Assembly: GCA_030949705.1 (NCBI GenBank)
Contig: JAUZSF010000026.1
Location: 169,244-233,243 of the forward strand
Length of the DNA: 64,000 nucleotides
Direction of reading: 5' to 3'
Source: Robiginitomaculum sp.
GTDB lineage: Bacteria; Pseudomonadota; Alphaproteobacteria; Caulobacterales; Maricaulaceae
Numbering within the stretch: position 1 is the first letter of the stretch; every line of letters begins with the position of its first letter. Positions 30,141 to 40,110 of the stretch are shown here, piece by piece. The notes beneath the pieces were generated by a model. That model saw nothing but the letters and a program-made list of their open reading frames with translations, made no database searches and was not told where the DNA came from. The position numbers were made by a program, and so were the translations under genes.

Positions 30141-32228
30141 GTGAATCGTACCCGTCGCATTTGTTCCAGCCTGGTTTTCAAGGCATTACTGCTCATTGGC
30201 CTGGCGGCACTTTTGGCATCTATCGTGGTGGTGGTGCTGAGTGCGGTTCTGGAACGTTATGACCGCAATGCCCATGCCCAGGCCCAGGGACTGGCCCTGG
30301 CCAATGCCAGTGCGGCGGCCCTGACCCCGGCGCTGTTGTCCAAAGACGATGCGGTGGTTGAACAAACCCGGCAACGCCTGACCGAACAAACCGGCGTATT
30401 GAACCTTCGTATCCTTAATCCGGACGGGCGGATCCTTTTTCCAAAAACGAAAAGCCAAAGCCGCTACAAAGACACAAGTTTTACCCGGGCCGTGCGAACC
30501 GGCCATGCCAGTATTCAGGTGCGGGGCGGGGTGCTTCATAGCTCCGTGCCCCTGTTTGAAGATGGTCATCTGAGCGCGGTTATTCATCATGCCTATGATC
30601 TGACGCTCAACCAGGCCAGCCTGTTGGCCTTGATCATCAAAAACACCTGGCGGGGTTTGATCCTGTTGGGGGTGGCAGTGCCAGGAGGGTTGCTGGTTTT
30701 CATTCGCCTGATGTCGCCACTGGCGGCGTTGAACCGGGCCGCCGCGCAAGCGGCCGCCGGTGATCTGAGTGTGCGTCTGGAAATTACCAATAATGATGAA
30801 TTGGGCGAGCTGTCCTCCAACTTCAACACCATGCTGGAACGCTTAAAATCCAATTTTGACCGCACTCGCTGGCTGGCTTATGGCGATAGTCTGACCCGGC
30901 TGGCCAATAAAACCGCCTTTAACGAACAATTGCAGAAATATGTCCGGCTGGATCGTCCTCCCGGGGCTTTGTTGTTGATCGATCTGGATGGTTTCAAACG
31001 CTTTAATGATGCCTATGGTCAAGAGGAGGGCGACCGCATCCTGACCATTATTGCCCAGCGGTTGCGCAAGGTACTGGCGGCCTATGCCCCCAAATTTGCG
31101 GCGGCCGCCGGCAAGGCGCGCCCTTTATTGGCACGACTTTCCGGTGATGAATTTGGTATTTTGATCCCGGGCGCCCGTTCGGCCCCGGAGATTCAAAGCA
31201 TGGCCAATGCCATTCTGGATGAAATTGCTGCGCCGATTGATCTGTCTGGTCACAACGCCTGTCTGTCAGCACGCATTGGCATTGCGCTATACCCCCATGA
31301 TGCGGGGGACGCACGCAACCTTTTGACCAGCGTGAACTTTGCCATTGATGAGGCCAAGAAAAACGGCGGGGGTACCTGGTGCTTTTTCGAACCCTCTATG
31401 TCGCAAAAGGCCATTCGTCGCATGACCCTGCAAAACGAGCTGCGCCGGGCCATGCGGGAAAACGAATTTGTGGTGCATTATCAGCCCAAGATTGATGTCC
31501 GCGAGGGTACCATTGCGGGCTGCGAGGCGCTGGTACGCTGGCAACAGCCTTCGGGCAAGCTGGTGGGACCGGGCGAATTTATCGAGGCTGCCGAAGAGTC
31601 CGGCCTGATCCGGGAAATTGGTGATTTTGTACTCGAAGAGAGCTGCCAGGCCGCAGCGCGCTGGGCCAAGGAAGGTTATAATTGCGGTGTGGCGGTAAAT
31701 GTGTCGGCACTGCAATTTGCCAGCAATGACTTTACCCAAGCGGTGTTCAGTGCATTGGACAAGGCGGATTTGCCTCCTGCCAAACTGGAGCTGGAGCTGA
31801 CCGAAAGCGTGGCCATGACCAATCCGGAACGTATGTTGGAACAGATCGGCCCCTTGCGGGAAAAAGGCGTGCGCTTTGCCATTGATGACTTTGGGACCGG
31901 CCATTCCAGTCTGGCCTATCTGACCCGTCTGCCTTTCGATGTCTTCAAGATCGACCAGTCCTTTGTACAATCCATGACCGAGGACAAGCATGCCCGGGTG
32001 ATTGTCCAGACCGTGTTGGCCATGGCCGAAAGCCTGGGCTATCGCACCGTGGCCGAAGGGGTGGAAACCCGCGAGCACTTTGCCTTTCTGCAATTACATT
32101 GCTGTGATTATGTACAGGGTTATTATTTTGCCAAACCCATGGTCGAGGCCGATCTGGTGAGCATGCTGGCCGCTGAAAAAGAGAACCTGACACGCGCTGA
32201 ATTACCAAGCTTTGCCGAGGCCATATAA
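30141..32228 (+). CDS. HAMP-GGDEF-EAL protein (c-di-GMP turnover)
   Basis: Two TM segments, HAMP-like region, degenerate GGDEF (RLSGDEFGIL) and EAL (ISGCEALVRWQ-type GCEALVRWQ, DDFGTGHSSLAYL). Confidence 0.93.
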   Translation: MNRTRRICSSLVFKALLLIGLAALLASIVVVVLSAVLERYDRNAHAQAQGLALANASAAALTPALLSKDDAVVEQTRQRLTEQTGVLNLRILNPDGRILFPKTKSQSRYKDTSFTRAVRTGHASIQVRGGVLHSSVPLFEDGHLSAVIHHAYDLTLNQASLLALIIKNTWRGLILLGVAVPGGLLVFIRLMSPLAALNRAAAQAAAGDLSVRLEITNNDELGELSSNFNTMLERLKSNFDRTRWLAYGDSLTRLANKTAFNEQLQKYVRLDRPPGALLLIDLDGFKRFNDAYGQEEGDRILTIIAQRLRKVLAAYAPKFAAAAGKARPLLARLSGDEFGILIPGARSAPEIQSMANAILDEIAAPIDLSGHNACLSARIGIALYPHDAGDARNLLTSVNFAIDEAKKNGGGTWCFFEPSMSQKAIRRMTLQNELRRAMRENEFVVHYQPKIDVREGTIAGCEALVRWQQPSGKLVGPGEFIEAAEESGLIREIGDFVLEESCQAAARWAKEGYNCGVAVNVSALQFASNDFTQAVFSALDKADLPPAKLELELTESVAMTNPERMLEQIGPLREKGVRFAIDDFGTGHSSLAYLTRLPFDVFKIDQSFVQSMTEDKHARVIVQTVLAMAESLGYRTVAEGVETREHFAFLQLHCCDYVQGYYFAKPMVEADLVSMLAAEKENLTRAELPSFAEAI

Positions 32229-32249
32229 GCAAAGGGCCTGAAAAGCACC

Positions 32250-32278
32250 CTTGAACCATTGCGGATAAAGGGCCATAT
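32250..32278 (+). promoter_or_regulatory. possible sigma-32-type heat-shock promoter upstream of hslVU
   Basis: CTTGAA (32250-32255) and CCATAT (32273-32278) separated by 17 nt, directly upstream of hslV. Confidence 0.4.
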
Positions 32279-32307
32279 GGTCGACACAACATCTTGTGAG
32301 GTTGCTT

Positions 32308-32877
32308 GTGAATACCAGTGCAGAGAAAACCACCTTTCCCGGTTGGCGTGGCACCACCATTTTGGCGGTGCGCAAAAACGGCAAAACCGTCATTGCCGGC
32401 GATGGCCAGGTCTCTATCGGTCAAACCATTATGAAGGGCAATGCCCAAAAGGTACGCCCCCTTGGCACGTCAGGGGTGGTTGCGGGCTTTGCCGGCTCCA
32501 CTGCTGATGCCCTGGCCCTGTTTGAACGCCTGGAGGCCAAGCTGGAACAATATCCCTCGCAATTGGCGCGGGCCTGTGTCGAACTGGCCAAGGATTGGCG
32601 CACCGACCGGTTTTTGCGCCGTCTGGAGGCCATGCTGATTGTTGCCGACGCCAGGTCCTTTTATCTGCTGACCGGGGCCGGCGATGTGTTGGAGCCGGAA
32701 AATGATATTGCCGCCATTGGTTCGGGGGGCAATTATGCCCTGAGTGCAGCCATGGCCCTTTACACCTATGAAGACGATGCCGAAACCATTGCCCGGCGCG
32801 CCATGGATATTGCCGCCGATATTTGCGTATATACCAATCGTAATCTGACCGTAGAAGTTCTGTCCCAGACGGATTAA
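32308..32877 (+). CDS. hslV: ATP-dependent protease subunit HslV
   Basis: [41 protein letters not shown] start at 32308 or 32296. Confidence 0.96.
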   Translation: MNTSAEKTTFPGWRGTTILAVRKNGKTVIAGDGQVSIGQTIMKGNAQKVRPLGTSGVVAGFAGSTADALALFERLEAKLEQYPSQLARACVELAKDWRTDRFLRRLEAMLIVADARSFYLLTGAGDVLEPENDIAAIGSGGNYALSAAMALYTYEDDAETIARRAMDIAADICVYTNRNLTVEVLSQTD

Positions 32878-32889
32878 ATCAGAAATCCC

Positions 32890-34198
32890 ATGACCGAGTT
32901 TACCCCCCGGCAAATCGTTGCCGAACTAGACCGACATATTGTTGCCCAAAGCGGTGCCAAGCGCGCCGTGGCCGTGGCCTTGCGCAATCGTTGGCGTCGT
33001 CGCCGCGTTGCCGATCATTTAAAGGCCGAAATCACCCCCAAGAATATTTTGATGATTGGTCCCACCGGCGTTGGTAAAACCGAGATTGCCCGCCGTCTGG
33101 CCAAATTGGCCGGAGCGCCGTTTATCAAGATCGAAGCCACCAAGTTTACCGAAGTTGGTTATGTGGGCCGCGATGTGGAACAGATTGTCCGCGATCTGGT
33201 TGAAATGGCGCTGATCATGGTGCGCGAAGACAAACGCGCCGCCGTGCGCGCTCGGGCCGAGGCTGCCGCCGAAGAGCGTGTTCTGGATGCTTTGGTGGGC
33301 GAAAACGCCAGCGTCGCCACGCGCGAATCCTTTCGTACCCGTCTGCGCGCCGGCGATGTGGACGATAAGGAAGTGGATATTGATCTTCCCGACAACACAT
33401 CGCCGTTTCAGGCCTTTGAAATACCAGGCATGCCCGGTGGCAGTATGGGCATGCTGGATCTGGGTGAAATGCTGGGCAAGGGTTTGGGCGCCAAAACCAA
33501 AACCCGCCGTCTGCGTGTTAAAGATGCCTATGCGCCTTTGGTCGAGGAAGAATGTGACCGCCTGTTGGATGAAACCCAGATTACCGCCGAAGCCATTGCC
33601 GCCGTTGAAAATGACGGCATCGTCTTTCTGGACGAGATCGACAAAATTACCGCCCGGTCCGAACGCCAGGGCGGCGATGTTTCCCGCGAGGGGGGTTCAG
33701 CGTGACCTGTTGCCCCTGATCGAAGGCACCACGGTGACCACCAAACACGGCCCGGTAAAAACAGACCATATTTTGTTTATTGCTTCGGGGGCTTTTCATG
33801 TGGCCAAGCCATCCGACATGTTGCCCGAACTACAGGGTCGCTTGCCTATCCGGGTCGAACTGCGCGCCCTGACCCGTGAAGATTTCGCCCGCATACTGAC
33901 CGAGCCAGAAGCCTCCTTGATCTCGCAATATATTGCCTTGATGGAAACCGAAGGCGTGACGCTGGACTTCAAGGACGAAGCCATTGAGGCGATTGCCGAT
34001 ATCTCTGCCTCGGTAAATGCCAGTGTTGAAAACATTGGTGCCCGGCGGTTGCAAACGGTGATGGAAAAACTGCTCGAAGAGATCAGCTTTACCGCCTCGG
34101 AAAATCAGGGAAAAACCATTGCCATAGACAAGGGCTATGTGATGGAACGGCTGGAATCGCTCTCACGTAATACCGATCTTTCCAAATTTATCCTGTAA
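32890..34198 (+). CDS. hslU: ATP-dependent protease ATPase subunit HslU; frameshifted in G6 run 33690-33695
   Basis: [52 protein letters not shown]; removing one G joins [41 protein letters not shown]. Confidence 0.95.
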
Positions 34199-34747
34199 TT
34201 ACGGCGTTTTACGCAAAAATATGTACCAGGCCCCCTTGCCGCCATGGCGCGTATGGGCCGGGGCATAGCCTGAAACCAGGGTGCGAAACACCCCCTCGCC
34301 CATCCAGTTGGGCAGGCCGGTACGCAACACTCCCTCATCGCGGATCCCCCGCCCAGTAATCACCAGCACACAGCGTATGTGCTCATAGGCGCATTCTTCC
34401 AAACGGCGCAGCAGATAGGCGCGAGCCTCGTCATGGCGCTTGCCGTGCAGATCAATGCGGGCCTGGGCCTGCACCTGACCACGACGCACCTTTTTGTGGG
34501 AAGAGCGATCTTCGGGCGGCGCCGGAGATTTTATTGCTGATGTGTGCCGGGGCCGCGCCATCACGGGCCGGTCTATAAAATCACGAGGTCGAAGCGCCGG
34601 TGCCGCCCTTTGGTACCTTACCGGGCCTGCGGTTTTATGCGCCGGACCCGATGGTTTTCGGCGCGCCAGAGGCGAAACGCTGGCCTTCACCTGCTCCCAC
34701 AGGAATTGCCCCGTTTCATCTTCGTCATCATCGGGGCGGCGGCTCAC
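34199..34747 (-). CDS. Smr/MutS2-type domain protein
   Basis: ARIDLHGKRHDEARAYLLRRL, VLVITGRGIRDEGVLRTGLPNWM. Confidence 0.9.
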   Translation of the reverse strand: MSRRPDDDEDETGQFLWEQVKASVSPLARRKPSGPAHKTAGPVRYQRAAPALRPRDFIDRPVMARPRHTSAIKSPAPPEDRSSHKKVRRGQVQAQARIDLHGKRHDEARAYLLRRLEECAYEHIRCVLVITGRGIRDEGVLRTGLPNWMGEGVFRTLVSGYAPAHTRHGGKGAWYIFLRKTP

Positions 34748-36042
34748 GTTTTTGGCCCCATGGCCTCGCTAGCCTTTGTGCGTGGCACCAAAACCCACCA
34801 ATGCGCCGCGTGTTTGACAATCCCGGCCAGACGCCCGGCCTTGGCCCCCGAGCCCAGAAAAAGATCCCCACGCATGGGCCCATTAATGGCCCCGCCTGTG
34901 TCCTGGGCAATGGCCAAAAAGCGGGTTTCCTGACCCTTCCAGTCCCGATCATTTTGCGGCAGACGGGTTGCCACCCAAATGGGTGTCCCCAATGGATAAA
35001 ACCCCGGATCCACCGCCAGGGATGCCCCGGCGGTCAAGGGGGCGCCCTGGGTGCCGATGGGTCCCAGACTTGTGTCCAGCACAGGCTTGGCCTTGAAAAA
35101 CACATAGCGGGCATTACGGTTCATCAGGGCGCTGGTTTTTTCAGGGCCTGCGGCGGCCATCCACTTTTCAATGCCTCCCTTGGACGCTTTGCCCGGGTCC
35201 AACTCGCCCTCTTTGATCAGGATACGCCCGATTGAGGTATAGGCATGGCCATTATGGCCGGCAAAGGCCGCCCGCATGATGCGGCCATCCTTGAAATGCA
35301 GCCGTCCTGACCCCTGAACCTGTAAAAAGAAAACGTCCGCCGGCGATCCCCAGGCCAGGGCCTTGCCGCCCTTCTTTTTGATTTCACCTCGGGTGTAATA
35401 CGGAACCAGCGAGCCTTCATCCACCCGGCCCATCAGCTTGCGGCCGCGAAAGCCGGTGGCTGCAAACTTTTTCGGATCCACCGTAACCAGATCTTCAGGA
35501 CGGGAAAAAATGGGTTCGTCATAGCCCGGGGCCGGTTCAGCACGCACCTCCAGCTCTGGTTCATAATAAGCAGTCAGCAAACCCTCGCCGCCTTTTGGGC
35601 GAACGGTTTCCTGTGGTACAAAATAAGTTTCAAAAAAGGTCCGGGCTGCCTCTGCACGGTTATCAACCTGACGGGCCGCTTCGCAGGCGGGCTTCCAGGC
35701 CAGCGCCTCCTTGTCATTTTTGGCCCAACCTTTGGCAAAAACAACACAAGAGCGCACAAACGCCCCCAAAGCGGCACGTTGGTCCCCTTCCTGCCAGCCG
35801 GGAAGGTCTTTAAAATCCAAGATAGCCGACGGCAAAGCCGGCATTTGGTCAGAACCGGTCTCTGCCTTTGCCTGGGACGGTGTTTTTTCTTGGGCGTTCG
35901 GCAAGACCGGGGTTTCCACAGGTGGTGTGACCGGAACCGCACGTTGCGGTTCGGTGATGGGCGGCGTGGCGGTGCTGGCGCACCCTATCAGCACGACACA
36001 CAGGGCCGAGGATAACCATGGCTTGAGCATGGAGCGTCTCAT
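34744..36042 (-). CDS. mltA: membrane-bound lytic murein transglycosylase A
   Basis: Lipobox-like LIGCAS, LLTAYYEPELEV, FFLQVQGSGRLHFKDG, AQDTGGAINGPMRGDLFLGSG. Confidence 0.93.
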   Translation of the reverse strand: MRRSMLKPWLSSALCVVLIGCASTATPPITEPQRAVPVTPPVETPVLPNAQEKTPSQAKAETGSDQMPALPSAILDFKDLPGWQEGDQRAALGAFVRSCVVFAKGWAKNDKEALAWKPACEAARQVDNRAEAARTFFETYFVPQETVRPKGGEGLLTAYYEPELEVRAEPAPGYDEPIFSRPEDLVTVDPKKFAATGFRGRKLMGRVDEGSLVPYYTRGEIKKKGGKALAWGSPADVFFLQVQGSGRLHFKDGRIMRAAFAGHNGHAYTSIGRILIKEGELDPGKASKGGIEKWMAAAGPEKTSALMNRNARYVFFKAKPVLDTSLGPIGTQGAPLTAGASLAVDPGFYPLGTPIWVATRLPQNDRDWKGQETRFLAIAQDTGGAINGPMRGDLFLGSGAKAGRLAGIVKHAAHWWVLVPRTKASEAMGPKT

Positions 36043-36668
36043 GCGAGCGTCGCAACGCCGGCCAGTTTCCAGTTTGGGTCACGGGAACGAACTTCGCGAA
36101 CAAAAGTCCATTCTTCGGTGGTTTTGGCATTTTGAACCTGGATCTCATCTGGATCGTCTTCACTGACCTCGCGGGTGGAAATTTCGGCCGCAAACTCAAC
36201 CACAATTCTGGCCGTTTTGTTTTCCAGGGCCGCCTCTTTGATTTCGGCCTTGATGATCCGGATGATTTCTGTATCCAGATGGGTGCCTTTTTCCTTTCTG
36301 GCATCAATGGCTTCGGCATATCGTGTATAAACATCGTTTTGCAACAAGGCTTTGAGGGTTTTTTTATCCCCCCGGGAATAGGCCTCCACGATTTGCTCGT
36401 AAGCTATTTTTGCACCTTCCAGAAAGTGTTTTGGATCAAACTGGTTATCTGCAGCGTTAATGGCCTCCAACCCGGCTGCCGCTGGGCCGGTATAGGCCGG
36501 ACGTAAAGGCGTGACGGTGGATGATTTGGAAGTGCCCTGGGCGGTCGGCCCCAGCCGGGCAGGCTTTGGCGGCGGCGGCGCGCCGACATCTTTGCCCAAC
36601 ACATTATAAAGCTTGATGAGAACAAAGCCGGCAATCGCCGCAAAAATCAGAATCTGCATCAAAACCAT
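36039..36668 (-). CDS. Tim44/TimA-family adaptor protein
   Basis: N-terminal TM (MQILIFAAIAGFVLIKLYNVLG) and Tim44-like FLEGAKIAYEQIVEAYSRGDKKTLKALL. Confidence 0.9.
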   Translation of the reverse strand: MVLMQILIFAAIAGFVLIKLYNVLGKDVGAPPPPKPARLGPTAQGTSKSSTVTPLRPAYTGPAAAGLEAINAADNQFDPKHFLEGAKIAYEQIVEAYSRGDKKTLKALLQNDVYTRYAEAIDARKEKGTHLDTEIIRIIKAEIKEAALENKTARIVVEFAAEISTREVSEDDPDEIQVQNAKTTEEWTFVREVRSRDPNWKLAGVATLA

Positions 36669-36793
36669 TTTCCTGTCCTGTTTGATATGGCCCCAGTATA
36701 ATGGGTTTTGGTCAAGGAAGTCAGCCCGAACCTTGCCGCAAATCACACCACGTGTTAGCAGCCCGCACACTTGATTATACATGAGTTTGAAAA

Positions 36794-37321
36794 ATGAGCG
36801 AAGACACACAAACCCCCGAAGCTACAGATCAGGCCGACCAAGGGCCTCAATTGCGGCTGTTGACGCAATACATAAAAGACCTTTCCTTTGAAAACCCTAA
36901 TGCCCCGGCCAGTCTGCAGGCCGGTCAAACCCCAGCCATTGAGATGGAAATTGGCGTTGGCGTACAATCTGCACAGGAAGATATTTACGAAGTCACCCTG
37001 TCGATCACCATCAAGGCCACCCGCGATAACGCAACGGTGTTTTTGCTGGAACTGGTTTATTGTGGCCTGTTTGCAGTTCAGGGCATTCCGGAAGACAATC
37101 TGGGCCCGGTGCTGCATATCGAGTGCACGCGCCTGCTCTTTCCGTTCGCGCGCCGCATTGTTTCTGATCTTACCCAGGATGGCGGCTTCCCGGCCCTGCC
37201 TTTGGAGCTGATTGATTTTGCAGCCGTATATCGGGCAGGTCTGGAACAGCGCGCCGCCCAGGAAGGGGCTTTACAGGCCAATGGCGACGGCACAGGCGAT
37301 GATGCCACTGGCAATGCCTAG
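36794..37321 (+). CDS. secB: protein-export chaperone SecB
   Basis: YIKDLSFENPNAPASL, VYCGLFAVQG, LLFPFARRIVSDLTQDGGFPALPLELIDF. Confidence 0.96.
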   Translation: MSEDTQTPEATDQADQGPQLRLLTQYIKDLSFENPNAPASLQAGQTPAIEMEIGVGVQSAQEDIYEVTLSITIKATRDNATVFLLELVYCGLFAVQGIPEDNLGPVLHIECTRLLFPFARRIVSDLTQDGGFPALPLELIDFAAVYRAGLEQRAAQEGALQANGDGTGDDATGNA

Positions 37322-37336
37322 GTCTGAAACCAACGG

Positions 37337-38026
37337 TTAAAGATATTTATTCCAGAGCGGTTTGCCGCCAATCTCGTTCAGAAATTTAAGGTGCTCTTCG
37401 CGTTGTTCTTTGGTGAGCGGTGCGGTGTGTGCCTTGATTTCTGAACGGAGAATGGGGATCTGTCCGTTCTTGGCGTTGGAACGAGGGCGTTGATCCAGAT
37501 CCAAGCGCCGTTCACGCCCCCCATTAAGCTCCAGATAAACCTCGGCCAGCAGTTTGGCGTCCAGCAAAGCGCCGTGCAGCGCCCGCTCCGACAGACTGAC
37601 GGAAAAGCGTTTGCACAAGGCATCCAGTGAATTATAAGCCCCCGGAAATTTTTTGCGGGCAATTACCAATGTGTCGATAAATCGTTTGTCCTCAAAGGGT
37701 TGACGGTCGAGTTTGGTCAGCTCCACATTCAAAAAGTCGCGGTCAAACCGGGCATTATGGGCAACCATTTTACTATCACCGACAAATTCTAGAAAATCTT
37801 CAACGATTTCTGCAAACAGGGGTTTGTCGGCCAGAAATTCGGTGGTCAGGCCGGTAATTTTGACGACCTCTTCGGGAACCTCGCGTTCCGGGTTTACATA
37901 ACGGCGAAATGTTTTGCCGGTGGGAAGAAGGTCGATCACCTCTACACAGCCGATTTCGGTGATCCGGTCGCCCTTGAAGGGCTTTAAGCCTGTGGTTTCG
38001 GTATCAAATACGATCTCTCGTGACAT
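37337..38026 (-). CDS. dnaQ: DNA polymerase III epsilon subunit
   Basis: MSREIVFDTETTGL, VAHNARFDRDFLN, HGALLDAKLLAEVYLEL. Confidence 0.96.
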   Translation of the reverse strand: MSREIVFDTETTGLKPFKGDRITEIGCVEVIDLLPTGKTFRRYVNPEREVPEEVVKITGLTTEFLADKPLFAEIVEDFLEFVGDSKMVAHNARFDRDFLNVELTKLDRQPFEDKRFIDTLVIARKKFPGAYNSLDALCKRFSVSLSERALHGALLDAKLLAEVYLELNGGRERRLDLDQRPRSNAKNGQIPILRSEIKAHTAPLTKEQREEHLKFLNEIGGKPLWNKYL

Positions 38027-38063
38027 TCGGGCCTTTCAAGACCAGCCTTGGCCGGTCGGGGGT

Positions 38064-38651
38064 TCAGGTTTTTAATTGGCGCAGTATGCTTTGCACCTGC
38101 TGGGCCGCATCTTCAAGACCCTTTGAAGTGTTAATTACAAAATCTGCGTGACGGCGCTTTTCTTCATCAGGCATTTGACGCGATAAAAAGTGCTCAAAGC
38201 GGGCCTCTGTCATGCCGGGGCGCGCCAGCACACGACGTTTTTGCTCTTCCGGAGACGTACTGACCACAATAATTTTATCGACTTTGCTTTCACCACCGGT
38301 TTCAAATAATAGCGGGATATCAAAGAGCACAAAGGCTTCATTTCGATTCTTGGCCGCTTGTAACCAGTCAGCCCGCACCCTGGCAATGGCTGGATGAACA
38401 ATGCTTTCCAAAGCTGAAAGAGCATCCTTGTGCCCCCGGACCAGTTCGGCAAGCACGCTGCGGTCTATTTTTCCATTCTGTTTTGCCACTGGAAACACCT
38501 GCGCGATTTTATCGATAAGTTCCTGATCTTCCTCGTATAACTGATGAATGACTGCATCCACATCAAAAACAGGCACCCCCTCTTTGGCAAAAAGGTCGGC
38601 GGTGGTGCTTTTGCCCATGCCAATAGATCCCGTTAGGCCCAAAATGATCAT
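38064..38651 (-). CDS. coaE: dephospho-CoA kinase
   Basis: IILGLTGSIGMGKSTTADLFAKEGVPVFDVDAVIH. Confidence 0.96.
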   Translation of the reverse strand: MIILGLTGSIGMGKSTTADLFAKEGVPVFDVDAVIHQLYEEDQELIDKIAQVFPVAKQNGKIDRSVLAELVRGHKDALSALESIVHPAIARVRADWLQAAKNRNEAFVLFDIPLLFETGGESKVDKIIVVSTSPEEQKRRVLARPGMTEARFEHFLSRQMPDEEKRRHADFVINTSKGLEDAAQQVQSILRQLKT

Positions 38652-39505
38652 GGTTGTACCTCTAGGGTTTTTACCAGGATCGCCTTTACCCCTTCATCTG
38701 CTGGTGGTGGCACCCCAAAGAATGCCTCAAACGAGGGTCGCGCCTGTCCGATCAGCATATCCAGCCCATTTAATACCCCATAGCCAGCAGTGTTGGCGGC
38801 GGCCAGCAATGGCGTTTCCAATGGCGTGTAGATCAGGTCATAGACCAACGCATCCGGGGCCAGGCCTTCGCAGCGCAAATCCAGTGCAGGCTTTCCTGCC
38901 ATGCCTGCGGCGCTGGCATTGACCAGCAGATCGGCCCCGCGCAAAGCGTTCTGGCGATCTGACCACGGCAGTGCCAGCACCGGTTTGCCAAAGGCCTTGG
39001 CCAATGCCTGTGCCTTTGCATCGGTACGGTTTAGCAAAATAATTTTATACGGTCTTAGTTTTAGCGCTCCGATCAGGGCCGCGCGCGCGGCCCCGCCGGC
39101 ACCAATGATTATAATTGTGCTGGCTTCCCACCCCTTTGATCCCCGCGCCTTGATCAGAGGACCGGTAAAACCTTCGATATCGGTGTTGTGTGCCCATAAT
39201 TTACCTTTGCGCCGGATCAACAAATTGGCGGCACCGGCTTTTTTAGCTTCCGTGCTGGCATCTGACGCCAGGGCCAGTGCGGCTTGTTTGTGGGGCAGAG
39301 TAATATTCATACCCATAAAATTACGGTCTTTAAAACAATTGGTTACATCGACATTGAACCTGTCGGCTTTGATCATAACCCGGTTATAATGGGCCTGAAG
39401 ACCCAATGCCTTGATCCAGTAATTGTGCAAAAGCGGTGATAAGGAATGATCAATGGGGTCTCCAATGACACAAGCCGTTTTGATCTGGGCGTTCGTTGAT
39501 GTCAT
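38648..39505 (-). CDS. aroE: shikimate dehydrogenase
   Basis: ACVIGDPIDHSLSPLLHNYWIKALG, GMNITLPHKQAAL, LVNASAAGM. Confidence 0.95.
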   Translation of the reverse strand: MTSTNAQIKTACVIGDPIDHSLSPLLHNYWIKALGLQAHYNRVMIKADRFNVDVTNCFKDRNFMGMNITLPHKQAALALASDASTEAKKAGAANLLIRRKGKLWAHNTDIEGFTGPLIKARGSKGWEASTIIIIGAGGAARAALIGALKLRPYKIILLNRTDAKAQALAKAFGKPVLALPWSDRQNALRGADLLVNASAAGMAGKPALDLRCEGLAPDALVYDLIYTPLETPLLAAANTAGYGVLNGLDMLIGQARPSFEAFFGVPPPADEGVKAILVKTLEVQP

Positions 39506-40110
39506 GGCAAAATAATTTCCCGGCGGCGCAATTCTTTTAAGAGCGGCAATAAAGACAGGCCGAGTATGGAAAAATGATCTCCCTCTATACGCTCAAACAA
39601 GGTAATGCCCAGACCTTCGATTTCATAACAGCCTACGCTGGCCAAAATGCCGGTTCCGGCGCGTCGCAAATAAGCATCTATGGCGGCATCGCTTAAGCTT
39701 CGCATATGCATATGAGCGCGGCTTTGGTGTTGCCAGATGGTTTTGCCCTCTTGCACCAAGACCAGCGCACCCACCAGATCATGGCATTGACCGGACAGGG
39801 TTTGCAGGCGGTCTTTTGCCTCTTCCAGAGTATTGACCTTGTCATATTGCCGGTTTTGAAATTCCAGTATTTGGTCAGCACCCAGGATCAACCGATCATC
39901 ATGGGCCGAGACCTGCAAGGCTTTTTCCTTTGCCAACAAGGTGCTCATGTCCTTGGCATCAAGACCATGATTATCCGCCTTGAGGCGATTTTCATCTACA
40001 GGGGAAGGACAAACATCAAAAACGATACCGGCATTTTTCAAAATGGTTTGGCGAATAGCGCTTGCCGAAGCCAAAACCAATGCGGGTTTTTGCTTTTCTT
40101 CAATGCTCAT
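39502..40110 (-). CDS. maf: Maf-family nucleotide pyrophosphatase
   Basis: PALVLASASAIRQTILKNAGI, LILGADQILEF. Confidence 0.92.
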   Translation of the reverse strand: MSIEEKQKPALVLASASAIRQTILKNAGIVFDVCPSPVDENRLKADNHGLDAKDMSTLLAKEKALQVSAHDDRLILGADQILEFQNRQYDKVNTLEEAKDRLQTLSGQCHDLVGALVLVQEGKTIWQHQSRAHMHMRSLSDAAIDAYLRRAGTGILASVGCYEIEGLGITLFERIEGDHFSILGLSLLPLLKELRRREIILP

